Source: Talinum fruticosum
Taxonomy: Eukaryota > Streptophyta > Magnoliopsida > Caryophyllales > Talinaceae
NCBI GenBank assembly: GCA_021018815.1
Contig: JAITYX010000042.1
Span: 1,627,001 to 1,691,000, forward strand
Length of the DNA stretch: 64,000 nt
Direction of reading: 5' to 3'
The translations under genes and the position numbers were made by a program. The stretch's first letter is position 1, and the number at the start of each line of letters is the position of its first letter. Positions 23,379 to 36,061 of this stretch are shown here, piece after piece. The notes under the pieces were generated by a model. The model was not told where the DNA came from. It ran no database searches and saw nothing but the letters and a program-made list of their open reading frames with translations.

Positions 23379-23391
23379 ATTTATATATATA
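23379..23391 (-). promoter_or_regulatory. Probable TATA box of the RRM gene
   Basis: Minus-strand TATATATAAA about 470 bp upstream of the start codon. This would imply a long leader of about 440 nt, which contains the CTTT and CT-rich tracts. Transcript data are needed to place the start. Confidence 0.5.
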
Positions 23392-23399
23392 TGAAAACG

Positions 23400-25925
23400 A
23401 CGAGTGGAGAGAGAAAGAGAGAGAGAGAATTTAGAAAGCGCACACTATGTGTTTGAGATAATGCGTAGCTGGAAAATGGAGACTGTAGTGAGAGAAGGGA
23501 CAAGAAAGCTGCTAGTGGGGACTGCTCGGCAAATGGGTAGAAAGAGAAAGAGAAAGAGAGAGAGGGGAGGCTAAAAAATGGTTAATTTATGCCTTGAAAT
23601 AATTTTGAAAAACCCCAAAAAGCTTCGAAATTAATGTGTTTTTATTTGGGGATTTAGTGTACATTTCGTGTACTCTTGTCAATTTGTGACTGGGTACTCC
23701 ACACACGGCTGACTACCTAATAGTACTCTTTTTCTTTAATGCGTGCCTTTAAGTATTTTGATTTTGTTTATTAATAGGAATATATATACTTAAGGGTGAA
23801 TTATTTTGGGTACTAGTTATAATATCCCGAAATTAAAATTAGAATACATAGATTTTTGTACTATTTTTAACTTCAGATAACCACAAGTGAAATTAATATG
23901 ATCGATTTTAAAAGTTGAAAGTTGAAATTCAAAGAACATTCTTTTCAATGTGTTCATGTTCTGAGGGAAGATGGGGAAGGAAACAAAAATGTCATCTCTA
24001 TAGACTCTCCATGCTTCCACAAGTTAGAAATGAAGACTTATCATGATTCAATTATTTTAAAAATACAAACAATGTACTCCACAAATTGTAAATATGCCCT
24101 AATTTTTCTCACATAGTTAAAATCGATACAAAATATTATACGCTATGTTGCACACTCAAACGTGGATAAGTGGATGATTGTATAATTGCATGTAACATTT
24201 ACGTTAACACTAATGCATAGAAACTTAGAGTGTGTCAAGTACTTAATTAGTTCGAGTAATTGAGACCCTCTTCCTTTTAGTTGTAAGAAGTAGTAAGGAA
24301 AACTATAAGGAGTAAAAAAGGAGTTGTAAAATAGTTGTAAAGTTAATTACCAAAAGTTGTAAGAAGTTGTAAACAATTGTAAGAAATTATAAAGTGTTGT
24401 AAGCAATCGTAAGAAAATATAAAGTATTGTAATAAGATGTAAGAAAGTATAAAGTGATGTAAAGAGTTGTAATAAAGCTGTAAGATAAGTATAAGATTGT
24501 AAGTTAAAATTAAATATAATAGAGTCTCGATACTACACATACTGTTAGTACGAATTACAACAGCACTTAGATTAGAAATCTAAAAACAAGAAAAGTGAGG
24601 AAATAATTGAGATTGAAAAGAGCTTTTAAGTGCTTTTATCAGTCTCCCACTTTGTGAATGGCATTGCATACATATACATAAATAGGATGAGGAGGATACC
24701 AAACCTGGGTAGAGGGAAGGAAGGGAGAGAAGTGAGGGGCTTTTTAATTTGCTTCGCTGTATTCAACTAACCAATAACCATGCACTCATCCACATCTTCC
24801 TACTTCAACTTCAATTCTCTCTCCTGCCTGCTGCTGTGTGCACGGTGAGACCCTTTCTTAAAACTAATTAATTACTGTAATTAATTCCTTTTAACAATGT
24901 AATTTAATGGAGTCTTAAGTTTACGTCAGAGTGAGTAGCAGATACAGAAAAGTATAAGGTACTCAGCAGTGGGCTAGCCACAGCTAGGGTTTAACATCCT
25001 TCTCAATCTCCTAGTATAGTACTGAGTGTTATGTACCGACTACAATTGCGGAAATTATTATGGTTGTAGTTTTAGTATTAAAATTTGAAAATATAACGTA
25101 GAAATAAATTATTTGTTGAGTATAATGTAGTAAAAATATTTAGGTGAATTAGACTATTTATATTTTAAAATCTTTTCGAATTTTACAAAACTAGAATTCA
25201 TCGTTATAATAATTTTAATTAGTTTGGATTCGCCCCAATGATATAAAAGATTATTATACTTGTATCAGGGAGGGAGAGAAAGTACCGATAATCTTTCAGT
25301 AGATAGTTATATGTTATAATAATTTAAGTACGAAAGAATTTACACGAGAGAACCCTAAAATAGCTAGCAACCACAAATAGTGCATGGGGAAGGATTTTAT
25401 TTTCGAATTAGGTGATTATGATAATGTGGAAAGTAGTTAGTGTAGAAAATTAGAGCAAGTTGCAAAAAACAAAACGATGGAATTGTCATATCAAATTCAA
25501 TGAGATTGACAGGTATATAGGGGTGCCCATATATGCAAATAATTGAATGAATTTCTTAATTTGTTGGGTCAGGTCTGATTGTTCTGCGGATTTTCAACTG
25601 ATTTAGGGTTGGAATATAAAGTTTCTTTGCAATTCTAACATGAAACAACTTCGATTCGTTTAGGACCCTTGGATTTGTCGGATTAGACGGATTTGGATGT
25701 GGGTCCATGCTTCATAGATCCGATGGGATCCGACTTAAACCCGGGTCATTTCGTTCATCATTGCATATTTTATTACTCTCATCTTATGCTATGGATTATT
25801 GAAGTATAAATTCTATCCAAAAAAATCAACAATCATACAAGAACATTTTTTTGTGGAATTATTGGTAATATTTAAGACTTAATTGTAATAAATAGTAGCA
25901 AAATGATGCATTCCTTGTTCAGAAT
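23400..25925. other. Intergenic DNA upstream of RRM gene
   Basis: GA-rich patches occur at 23405-23430 and 23540-23565. The rest is AT-rich with no recognised gene. A TTGTAA-rich repeat lies at 24281-24505 (listed separately). Confidence 0.5.
24281..24505. repeat. TTGTAAG-rich degenerate tandem repeat
   Basis: Irregular array of about 11-14-bp units built on AAGTTGTAA / AAGTGTTGTAAG, more than a dozen copies. Related AT-rich sequence on either strand occurs at 28430-28550, 48690-48765 and 54835-54955, so it is probably part of a dispersed element family. Confidence 0.6.
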
Positions 25926-26062
25926 ATCTTATATGCTTCCGGAGTACGTATTTTTCGTCATATGTCACGAGATGATTGGACAAATGGCGAAATAGGGGAT
26001 GAGTTTTGTGGGCCTAATCTTCTTTTCTCTCTCTTAATAGTATATGCTCCGAGAGTATTTTA
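25926..26062 (-). repeat. Dispersed ~130-bp repeat, copy B
   Basis: Reverse complement of 25926-26062 matches 8773-8906 along its whole length, including GGAGCATATACT, GATTAGGCCCACAAAA and a terminal GCATATAAG. Both ends of this copy carry CCGGAG/CTCCGG-like palindromic motifs, consistent with a short inverted-repeat element. Confidence 0.6.
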
Positions 26063-26365
26063 GAATTTGTATTCCTTGTTAGGCTTACGTGTAAATATAT
26101 ATGAATGAACGTAAAAAAATTATCATATACTGCAATGTATAAGCTAATTAATTTGATGAGAGTAGACAAATAAAATGAAAATTTTTGCATTATAACAAAA
26201 ATTTATGGGATTATTTTTCCTTGCAAGACTATGCATATGTTTAACAAAGTATATACAATATTAGGTCTAATTTCCTCTCTGCTCGCTAGTATATATTCAA
26301 GACTAAAATTCAGAGATAAAATTTTACATTCATGGGAATAACTTTCATTTTTTAATTTAATATTG

Positions 26366-26613
26366 TCTCCCTTTTACAATATATATTACTTTAACTAAAT
26401 TTTTTATTTCACAATTTTAAGTATATGAGTAACTAATTTACCAATTTTATCCTAATTAATTGCTTTTTCTTTTCTTTTTTCATTGATTTCTTCATTTCTA
26501 ATGAAATTTTGGCGCAACTTAATCTTTTAACATAAATTGTCATTAATTATGCATTTATATGTTATTTCCTCACAATTCAAAAACAACAAGTATTGTGAAA
26601 CGAATGGAGTGAG
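26366..26613. mobile_element. Stowaway-like MITE, degenerate copy
   Basis: Shares the internal sequence of the copy at 46223-46494: TTTAACTAA, a TTTCACAATTTTA block, CTAATTTACCAATTTT, TTTTTTCATTGATTT, ATCTTTTAACATAAATT and the right end TATTGTGAAACGAATGGAGT. The left end is the more diverged. Confidence 0.65.
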
Positions 26614-27055
26614 CAAGCTCCATCACATAACAACTCATTATTTTTTTTGGTATAGAGGAGAAACAAAGGGTAATACAATAAATAGGAGAAGGAAAAATTA
26701 AACCCGAAACTTAAATGTACTCGGGACATCGAGTGTTAACTATTAGACTAGGACCCCGTTGATACATACTCATATTGTATAAGTACATCATAGTGAGTGA
26801 AGGAATGGGATAACTTTCATAATTGTGTGAAACTGACATTATTATAGTGAGAACTAAAAAAATACATAATGACATACGCAATTAAGATGTTAGAACATGC
26901 CTTCTCACGCACTTGGAAACACCCCCCGCCCAAAAAAGTTTTGTTTAAAAATTTTGCTTCTTCTCCTGTATATCATCAACAAGAACTTCCTGTACAGCAA
27001 TATCATATACGTTTATAACAGCACAGCACTTCTTTTAATGAATATCCTTTAAAGA

Positions 27056-27092
<37 letters not shown>

Positions 27093-28903
27093 GCATGCAT
27101 TCATAAAAAGACATTGCTGGATTTTACTCAACTGTAAAGCTACGTACGGTTCAGGGATTCACATTCACTCATACCTGCTGGAAAGATAGAGAGATGAAAA
27201 TCCTAAATAGACTATTAATTTCCTGTTCCCCACAATGTAACTAATGACATGTATAATAATATCCTTTGGTTCTTTTTTGGATCAAAGTCAAGTTACGTTT
27301 TTGTCATAAAATTTAAACCTAAGACCTTATAATCAACTGAATCGAGTTACAAAAGTCGGGGTTTTTTTTTTGGTTTTTTGTTTTTGGTTATAAGAAAGGC
27401 GTGGAAGCAAAGAAGAGGCAGGGAGGTCAGCAGGACATACAGAGAGTGCACATGCACTATGGCAGATCGCCAGCAGTGCTGCTGCTGCTGGTGTTAGCTG
27501 CTCCCATTATTGTTTCTCTCTCTTTCTTCGTTCTTTGATCAGTTTCTCTCTCTTACTATGTACTTCCTGCTGGGTGCCTGCTCCATCTCGACTAATCCTA
27601 TATCAAGTGTGTTTAATTATGCCATAATCTTAACTAAAGCACCATGATGCTGCAGAAAAGAAATTCTTAACAATACTACTGTCTATATGTTTTTAAAATT
27701 TTGAATTAGGATTTTAGGGTTCGACTATAATGTGAGGGTTTTAAGATTGTAGGAATAAGATTGTTTATATCCGAATTTTTCAAGAGTTTACAAAAGGACG
27801 GACTTACAGATGAAAGTTGTATGTTATTGACATTGTCAACTAAAATGTAAATGTGCCGTTATATATAGTATAATCCCTATTCATATCTTATTATAGGTTC
27901 CAAAATAGTCACTTAAATTTTTTTTTGGGGTTTATTTAAAAGTCTCAATTGGAAAAGACTGTTTTGGATAATTTTATCTCGTAATGAGACAATGACAAAT
28001 AGTTCAGAAAATTAATCGAAGCTGTAGCCTTTTCTTTTTTTTTTTTTTTAAGGTTTGAGATTTATATCATTATTTTTAGAAGGAAAATAAAACATAAAAT
28101 TATGCATTTTTTCTTTTCTGCATATGGGTATATGCTGGCTGCCAAAATCATACAGTATATACAGTTCCACGGAGTTTGCGTAGTCGTTGTTGTATGTGAT
28201 TAATAGAGAGGTGGCAAATATGGGCCAGGGAAGGCCCGCTTGAAGGCAATCCGGGCCTACACAAATCCAATTAACAGACACGGCTGGCCCAGTCTCCTAT
28301 AATTTTGCTTCACGAAGTCTCTCAGTCTCCCACCCATTACTACCATTATAAATTTCTCATCACTCATATCCGTCAAGTGGCATTATTACCTTAGATCAAA
28401 TCATCCAAGCCCTATTCCATTGGTTGTACCTTATAGTTTTACAGTTGTTTGCCATTTTATATATCTGTTTATAATTTCTTACAATTTTTTATAATTAATT
28501 TTATAATTATTTTACAATCTGTTCATAATTCTCCTTGCAACTCTTTACACCTAAACAGAACAAGTCTCATCTTCAAGGAAAAAAAAAGTATGTTATTAAA
28601 TTTATAATTTATAATTATTTTTTCATGTATTATTAAAATGCGACTTCTCACATTTCAAACTTTGAGAGTTTTTGTTTTTTGAAAAATTTATAAATTTTGA
28701 GAATTGAAAAACACATAAATTTCAAATTAAAAACCTTAAATTTGAAGGGGATGTAATTTCAATCTAGCGTTGTTAATTTATTTGTGATTTGTGAGTGAAT
28801 ATACGGTACACCATCTATATATCAAACGTTGATTTGGTATTAGACCAACTCACCAACACGTCAATATCAAGGGAAGATGCGGGAAAATCAAAAGGAGCTT
28901 TGC
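26614..28903. other. AT-rich intergenic DNA
   Basis: No gene recognised. Holds a (CT)n microsatellite at 27059-27087, a GCT-rich patch at about 27475-27495, a poly-T tract at about 28031-28049 and AT-rich TTATAATT-type repeat sequence at 28430-28550. I checked the more hairpin-like parts for sequences of well-known conserved plant microRNAs from memory and saw none. Confidence 0.45.
27059..27087. repeat. (CT)n microsatellite
   Basis: Perfect CT dinucleotide run of about 28 bases. Confidence 0.9.
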
Positions 28904-30755
28904 TTTTTTTTTTTTTTAATGGAAAGGCTAATTTTATTAATTAATAGCCGAAAACGAGGCAAAGTCCAAACTAGCCAGATCAAGCACACAATCTGGTTCA
29001 TCCCGTACTAAACTCGAGTCTCCGAAACAAAGGGCTAGAGATGGGCTAAACAGTGAGTTACCCGATTCCTCTCCCTCTTAACAAAGAAAAAGGTGAAAAA
29101 TCTAAGGAATTGGATATGAGAATAATGTCATCAACTAACAGCCCTATACTGGATGGTAAAGGGACCTTCTTCTGAAGCTTAGAAATCAGTGAGAATCAAT
29201 CACCTTCGATCGCCATACTCGTGAATGCCTTCTTCACCGCTTCCAGTAGAGCAAAACAGCAAGCTCTGCCTTCCTCGACCTCAAGACCAAAAAAACGGGA
29301 CATTGTTTTACAGGAGCCATTAACACCGAGCCCTTATTGCCACGAACGACTGCACCCCAGCCATAACCCCAATCATCTTAGTTAAGATTCACAACATTTG
29401 CACAAGGCGGTTTCCACACTCTCGATCCACTGTCCATCGTTATTGCAGTGTTGGTCATCAACTCACAATATCCTTGCGCCATTTGAATAGCTCTGTCCGC
29501 CACCATATCAAGATTCATATGCTCATCACCAAATAAATATTTGTTCCTGGCGTCCCAAACTCCCGAAGTCACAGCCGCAAGCTCTTCCCAATCTTCTTCA
29601 CCCATTAATTCTTTCAGCAAGAAGAACACATCCCAGATATGAGGCCCATCAAAGTGAGAGTGATATTGCCTAAACTTACAAGATAACTAGATCGAAGCTG
29701 TAAAAGGACAATGGAATAAGGCATGGATGTCACTCCCCTCCACCCAGCCACACAACAGACACCTAGATGAGATAGAAGGTACCTGTGCCCAAGGCCGATG
29801 AGCACTAGGTAGCGCTCGCACAACATCTCCACGCAAAAGCTTTGATTCTCGGCGATAACTTCATACCCCAAATGCTCTTCCACCTATCCCTCGTATCAAC
29901 CGAGCTAGCCTCAGCTCTCCCATTACTTCTAGAATCCACAATAAAATGATAGGCCAGTTTAGCCGTTAGCTCGCCACTACTCGAGCCGTACCAAACTAGA
30001 TGATCCGGAGGAAAATTAATACTGAACGGGATAGCTTTAATAATCTCAACATCAATAGGTAGAAAAATTGCATCCACCATACTAACATTCCATTCCCTCT
30101 TTTCCCAATCAATAAAATCACCCACTCTAAGTAAAGCACAACTTGGGTTAAGGGGAGTGATTACCTTAAATGAGTGAGGCCTAGGAATCCATTTGTCTCC
30201 CCACACATTAAAGGACATGCCATCCCCCAATCGCCAGAAACTTCCTTGATCGATCACACGAACTTCCCACAAACTCCTCCAAGTGAAACTAGGCCGGTTA
30301 CTAAGATTTGCTCTCGCCAAACTGCAATTTGGGAAATATTTTGATTTGAGGAGCCTCCAAACTAACAAATCCTCGTTACGAGACAGCCTCCACAATTGTC
30401 TAGCCAGAAGTGCCGAATTGAAGTCATTGAGATTCCTAAATCCGAGCCCACCTTTCTCCTTTGGATGACACAGATGGTCACTACTAAGAAGATGAATTTT
30501 ACGTTCCTCCATTGATTTGCGCCCCCACCAGAATTGATTATCACAAAGGTCATTGGGAAATTTAAAAATGCTCAAGGAATAGGTGGGGATTACTTGCGCT
30601 ACCGCTTTTACTAACACTTCCCTCCCAAGCCACGGGAGATGATTGCCCATCCACTGCGAAATACGCTTCGCTATCCGATCCTTAATAGGCAAAAAAATTT
30701 TCTTAAAGCGCCCAATCTTTGTCAGAAGTCCTAAGTATTTATCATGAGACAGAGG
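28904..30755 (-). mobile_element. 5'-truncated LINE (L1-like), degenerate
   Basis: Reading on the minus strand, the sequence starts inside the reverse transcriptase C-terminal region (KYLGLLTKIGR, then IKDRIAKRISQWMG and LGREVLVKAVAQ), followed by WWG and GGLGFRNLNDFNSALLARQ. A zinc-knuckle zf-RVT region follows (LLCGW..ALFHCPF) and then an RNase H-like part near 29390-29300 with GWGAVVRGNKGSVL. Several frameshifts and stops break it, for example between 29880 and 29800. A poly-T tract at about 28904-28918 on the plus strand corresponds to the 3' poly(A) tail. The endonuclease and the catalytic half of the reverse transcriptase are missing, so it cannot move by itself. I could not find a convincing target-site duplication. 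The first frame is open for about 295 codons (29805-30692). Confidence 0.88.
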
Positions 30756-33700
30756 CTATTGTATTAGTGGTAAAAAATTATGGATTTACGTATGATTAAA
30801 ATAAGCATTTTAGCTCTTAAAGCAAATAATAATAATTTTCTATTTAATTAAAGTGAGACTTTTACACTTTTAATAAGCATGGTCATATTGAATAAGCCGA
30901 TTAGATTTTAGATATCATATAACTTTTTATTAATAAAATTTATATCTAAAATAACATGCTTATGTTGAATACGCCAATGAGGTTTTAGCATGTAGGATGA
31001 AATGGGCCAATAACATAACTGTGTAGCCTCTAGGGCTCGTGCATAGTATGGGTTATGGGCTGCATTGAGTGAGCCCATCTCATATATCTTCATTTGGGAA
31101 ATGGACTGAAATCCCTCGACAAAACCCAGAGAAGAGAACCCATTTCGTTAATCCTGTTCCTCTCTCTAGTTCAGCAGACAGCACAACAAATCCTTCAAAC
31201 CTAATAGAAAAAGAAAAAATTGCCTCCTTGGCACGGATTCAAACTTGACTTGTGTAGTAGTTTGTAAGAGCTCTTTATTATCAATAGTTCAATCAATACA
31301 AATCGATTCACGTAATCTGATAATACTTATTTTCTTCGAATAAGCTTTTGAATTCCATAGTCTGTTTCGAGAGAATTATTTACCTATTATCGATTATTTT
31401 AAATTAAAATCAAGGTTTAAACGAGATATAAAAGTCTTCAATAGAATATAATACTCATAACCAAGTCGAGACATGATCCTACTAGGGGCGACTAAATTTA
31501 CATTGTGACTGAATTTTCAGGGTCGGATAATATCTAACGTGAAATATTAGGCAAACTAAAAATATTGACATTATCATATTTTTTTAAAATCGAACAAATT
31601 CGGATAATCGTGGTGTAACTAATTATAAACGCTGGCCTCATTGATAGAGGGTGATGAATGATGAGGTCCATTATGAGGTGGCCTCTTCTGAGATAATGTA
31701 GTTTATGAAGCCGTGTCTTTTTCTCTTTCATGGCAATTAAATTTCCAACGTGTGTACGCCCGTGTGGTGCACATTTTGGGCTTTTTGACGGAGGGTTCGT
31801 CGAGATGGGGATGTATGGTGGCTTGGCTGTGCTTTTCCCAGACACCCTTATTCGTCTTCATCTTTTTTGTCATAATCTCAATCTTTGACTAATTTCCTCG
31901 CACTACTTAGCTACATATTACCTGTCTTCTCTTTCCTTTACTCAAAATATTACTGTATATGTCTTCTCATTCTTTTACTTAAAATATTACCATATATGTG
32001 TACAGATCTGTTCGACAATAGTGTTTGGAATAATATTTAGTGTTTTGACCAAGTTAAAATATTAACCAACTAAATATTAGTATTCGATACTATTTTAACT
32101 AGCGTTTGTGATATTTTATAGAGTTTTAAGTAGTGTTTCTAAAAAGTTGATAATATTGGTTTTTACATTTAAAAATAGTGTTTCATATTTTTTTGACAAA
32201 AATATCCATTCATTAATTTATATTTGACAAATTATTTATATCTTTTTATGTTAATTTATAATAATTGGCTAATTCAACCATTAAATTTAACAAAATATAT
32301 TTATTGAACCGTTTAATTGAACAATTATCCTATGTATGGACAGTAGAATAACTTTTTTTTTGCAATTAACTTTCAGATGCAACTTTACCTAATCTATACT
32401 AACCGTAATTTTGACCATGATTAAGACTCAGGAAAATAAAATCTTATGTAGAATTTGTATGCAAGGATCGGGTTATGAGATGCTCAAGAAATTTTAAGAA
32501 GAGGCTAAGATAATTCTCATCTTTGTTATGGCCTGTGGATTGAGATTGAAAGTAATTTTTTTTTCTTTCTTTGTTTTTTGTGTTAGGTGTTGAACCAAAA
32601 TTAAATTCTGTACCGGCGATTAGATTCCCAAATCCCAAATACAGTGTTTGGTACAGAGAACACCTTAAATCAGAGAGACAATGAAAGTGACCACCTGATT
32701 TGATGGATATATTTGCACACTGTTGAGTGGTGAGTGATGACTTGTGGAAAAGAAGGTACAAATATAGGCCTCTTTTATTTATTTTTTATTATTTCAATCG
32801 TATTTTTTTGGATTTTCCATGACGTATATATGCCGACAAAATTTACATTAAATTTATGCTAGTTAAATTGAAAATTTTAACCTTAAAATAAAGTTAGAAA
32901 ATTTTAAGATTTTCCATAACCTTAAAATTTTATACCTGAATTTTTTGGAACAAATCTTCAATTTATAGGAATAGTGCTAGGAATAAGATTATCAACATTT
33001 GAATTTTCGCGGACTTTATAAAAGTAGGATCTATGCTTGAGGGCTATTTGAAATTACATGAAAATTATCTCTATTTCTATTTTTTGTTCGTTTTTATTCA
33101 TTCTTATTGATTTTTGTTTGTTTATGTTCGTTTACATTCATTTTTTTTATTTTTTATTACTCGTTTTTGTTTATTTATGCTTCTTTTCTATTTATTTCTA
33201 TTTAATTTTTTTAATATAATTTTAAATATTTTCTGAATATTGCAGTTTGGTGTGATGTTATATCTAAAGTTCAGATTCATAGATTCAAGAGTTTGAAATT
33301 GGTTAGTGTACAATCTATAGATGTGTTGGGACTTTTGGCCAAGATGATGCTAGATTGCCACAAAAAATAATGGATGGGATCCACACGAGAATAGGGAGAG
33401 AAAGGTGAAGGAAAGGAAGGATCCGAGAGGGAGAGGGAGAGGGAGAGTTAATATGATAATATGGGATATGATGGCGATCCTTGACCAAATCTCCTACGAT
33501 ATCGCCCAACAATATGTACCCCAATATGTACGGTTTTGGGGCTAGTCAACTTTGAATCCATACATACAGTGGACTTGTTATAATATTAATTAATTATTTA
33601 ATTATTATGATTCACTCAACATCAATCCCAATTATGCGATGTAGCTAGCTAGCAAGTACGCACTGAGAACTTAATTAGTCTCTCCACCTCCAATCTCCTC

Positions 33701-34262
33701 CACCTGCACCGTCGAAATATGTGGTCAACATTACGTGCATGCGCTCCTCACTTTCACCAAACCTGCTTCACACTCTTCTTTCAACATTACGTGGATTAAG
33801 CCTAATGAAGGCCTATTTCCTATCTGTAGATAGGGAAATGATTTACAATTATTGGATTAAGTTTAACGGAGGCTTATCTCTTATTTTCGAGTCCATCAAA
33901 AGCCTATCGTAACTGCACAAATTGAAATGAAAACGGTATGAAATATGATAAAAGATATATAAATGTGGATTAATGTTAGCAAACATAGTATTGCAACAAA
34001 ATAAAAGTAGAGTAAATTCCATATTTTTGTCTTATTGTGTGGATGTGATTAAGGTAGCTAGCTTAAGTAGCTTAGCTTAAGATAATCGTACTTGCTAATC
34101 ATAATTATTTGGGGGAGGCAGCACGGGTCGGGGTCCCAAATAACTCCAAGACTTCGTGTCATGGTGTGGGTCCCTCTTCTGCCTTTTCGCCTCGTAGCGA
34201 TTCTTGAGCGTCGGTTTTTTTCTCCTCTCTAATCTCATTCTCTCTCTATCGATAAAACCCCC
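30756..34262. other. AT-rich intergenic DNA
   Basis: No gene recognised over 3.5 kb. Contains short AT-rich patches (31980-32340, 33060-33240) and a GGGAGA-repeat at about 33426-33448. Open frames here are short and lack domains. Confidence 0.5.
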
Positions 34263-34268
34263 TATAAA
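34263..34268 (+). promoter_or_regulatory. TATA box of the DUF4228 gene
   Basis: TATAAA 86-91 bp upstream of the start codon, followed by a CT-rich leader with a (CT)n run near 34311-34340. Spacing fits a normal plant core promoter. Confidence 0.7.
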
Positions 34269-34353
34269 CCTAAAACCTTCGCACTCCACCTCCACCCACT
34301 CTCCCTCCCTCTATCTCTCTATATCTCTCTCTCTCTCTATCAGTTTCTGCGAA

Positions 34354-34961
34354 ATGGGCAACTGCGTCTGCAACGGCCACAACTCCTCCGCCGTCGATCA
34401 ATCCCATCATCGCAAGATGTCTTCCTCATCATCAACTCATCATCATCAGCAGCAGATGATGATCAAAGTCGTGACCTCCACCGGCGGCATCATGGAGCTC
34501 TACGCCCCAATCACAGCGGATCAAATCATCTCCGAATTTCCCGGCCACGGCCTCTTCCGGAGCCCCAACCCGGCCCACTCCCACCCCCTCCCCCACAACG
34601 ACCACCTCCACCCGGGCCACCTCTACTACCTCCTCCCTCTCTCCTCCTCCAAATCCTCCGACTTCAAGCAGACCACGCCGTACCGGATGTCCTTCGACGC
34701 CCCCTGAAGAGATCCGACCTCAATTCGGGACCCAAACCCAAACCCGGAGTTTGGAAGGTGAGGTTGGTCATCAATCCGGAGCAGCTGTCGGAGATTCTCT
34801 CCCAGGACACGAAGACGGAGGAGTTGATCGACAGCGTCCGGACGGTGGCGAAGTGCGGCGGCGGAAGCGGCGGAGGGTCGTCGTCGGCGAGCTCGGAGAC
34901 GGACCAGCGGAGTGTGTCTAGCTGTAGTTTTAATTGGAAGTCGTCGTCGTCGTCATCATAA
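34354..34961 (+). CDS. DUF4228 / PADRE domain protein (one apparent frameshift)
   Basis: Begins MGNCVCNGHN: Gly2 and the nearby cysteines fit N-myristoylation plus palmitoylation, so membrane association is likely. Then MIKVVTSTGGIMELYAPITA and ISEFPGHGLF, followed by GHLYYLLPLSSSK, are the hallmarks of DUF4228 (PADRE), a plant family often induced by stress or pathogens; its biochemical role is not established. The frame stops at 34705-34707 (TGA) right after the C5 run 34700-34704, but the next frame continues the family's C-terminal motif: KRSDLN, then GVWKVRLVINPEQLSEILSQ and a Ser/Gly-rich tail to the stop at 34959-34961. One extra C restores a 202-residue protein with FDAPLKRSDL across the junction. 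The break is probably a sequence error or a recent mutation; the whole domain is otherwise conserved. Confidence 0.88.
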
Positions 34962-35686
34962 TAATTAATGGTGCGCCTAACGAATTAAATTCATAGCTTG
35001 TAGTATTATTAATATTGGAAATGGTCCCTCTAAATTGTTTAATGTGTCTCATATGGTTAGTGAGAAATTATAGTAGTGGAGGAGTTTTTTTTGTTTTTTT
35101 TTTGGAGAGGGAGATTAGTTGAAATTGTGAATGTTAGTGGGTGCAGTTCTTCATACAAGAAATGTAATACAAATTATGTAATTTATATTATTTATTTGTT
35201 TGTCAATAAGCTTCAGAAAAATATCGCTAACTATGATAACCCAAATTAAAAATTTGGACATAATCATGCAAATCAAATGTAACATTGTATTATACTTTAT
35301 AGTAAGAGTGTGAACTCATGATTTAGTAAATTTTTAAATCAATTACTAAGTATATTAGATTATGCTGATCGATTATTTTCATTTTCGTACAAATAATGAT
35401 AAGGAGCATAATCACGATGGACATAATAGTTCGATATCTAGAGGAACCATTCGTGTAGCAAGAGTATTGTTAGCAACAATTGTTTCATTAATTTATTATA
35501 TTATATTATAAAAGTAAAGTTAAGTTGACTCTCCTTTCCTTAATTATAGAGGTTAAACTGATTTTTATCTCTTAATTAAATTCTTTAATTAATCTCAGCT
35601 GTTAATTCTCTCCCCTGTCTCTTCCCTCTCTTACACACGTTTCCCAACGCAGCCACATCCCTCCTTATCTCCTCCTCCTCCTTAAA
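34962..35686. other. Intergenic DNA
   Basis: Contains the presumed 3' untranslated region of the DUF4228 gene and AT-rich DNA. Nothing else recognised. Confidence 0.5.
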
Positions 35687-36061
35687 ATGGGGTCACAATT
35701 TCAAAAGCCCTCTCTGCCTTTCTCTCTTCACGTCATCCCCCTAACTCCCCCACCTTCCCCAACTTTTACTCCTACATTCACACCCCTAACCCTTCTTCCA
35801 AAATCACAACCAACCGCCCTACCACCACCCTCCACCTCTACCCCCGTCGACCCATCCCTTGAATCCGACCCACACCCGGCGCAGAACGTCGACGACGACG
35901 ACGAGGGGCCCACCATGGAGGAGATATACATGCTATTTTTCGAAGCGGAGCAACCCACACTACACGGTTTCCATCGGAATTCCGGCGAAGATGAAGAAGC
36001 CCCCAACAACAAATCTGCCTTCAACCATTTTGAGGCATTAAACGAGTCCGAAACTCGCTGA
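35687..36061 (+). CDS. Hypothetical protein, 124 codons
   Basis: An ATG-started open frame after a CT-rich, leader-like sequence, with base composition much richer in G+C than its surroundings. The N-terminal half is Pro/Thr/Ser-rich and probably disordered; then comes an acidic DDDDEGPTMEEIYMLFFEAE segment and a polar tail ending ESETR. I recognise no domain. It could be a genuine small gene, the first exon of a larger one, or a fortuitous frame. Supporting it: codon-like composition and the compact hydrophobic/acidic segment. Against it: no visible domain, and an antisense open frame of 98 codons overlaps. Confidence 0.4.
   Translation: MGSQFQKPSLPFSLHVIPLTPPPSPTFTPTFTPLTLLPKSQPTALPPPSTSTPVDPSLESDPHPAQNVDDDDEGPTMEEIYMLFFEAEQPTLHGFHRNSGEDEEAPNNKSAFNHFEALNESETR

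Noticed and set aside
24281..24505. Regularly spaced repeats suggesting a CRISPR-like array
   Set aside because: Units are irregular, overlapping and low-complexity, with no unique spacers; this is a plant genome.
27380..27560. Possible conserved microRNA precursor
   Set aside because: No match to the mature sequences of the common conserved plant microRNAs that I could recall, and no convincing long stem.
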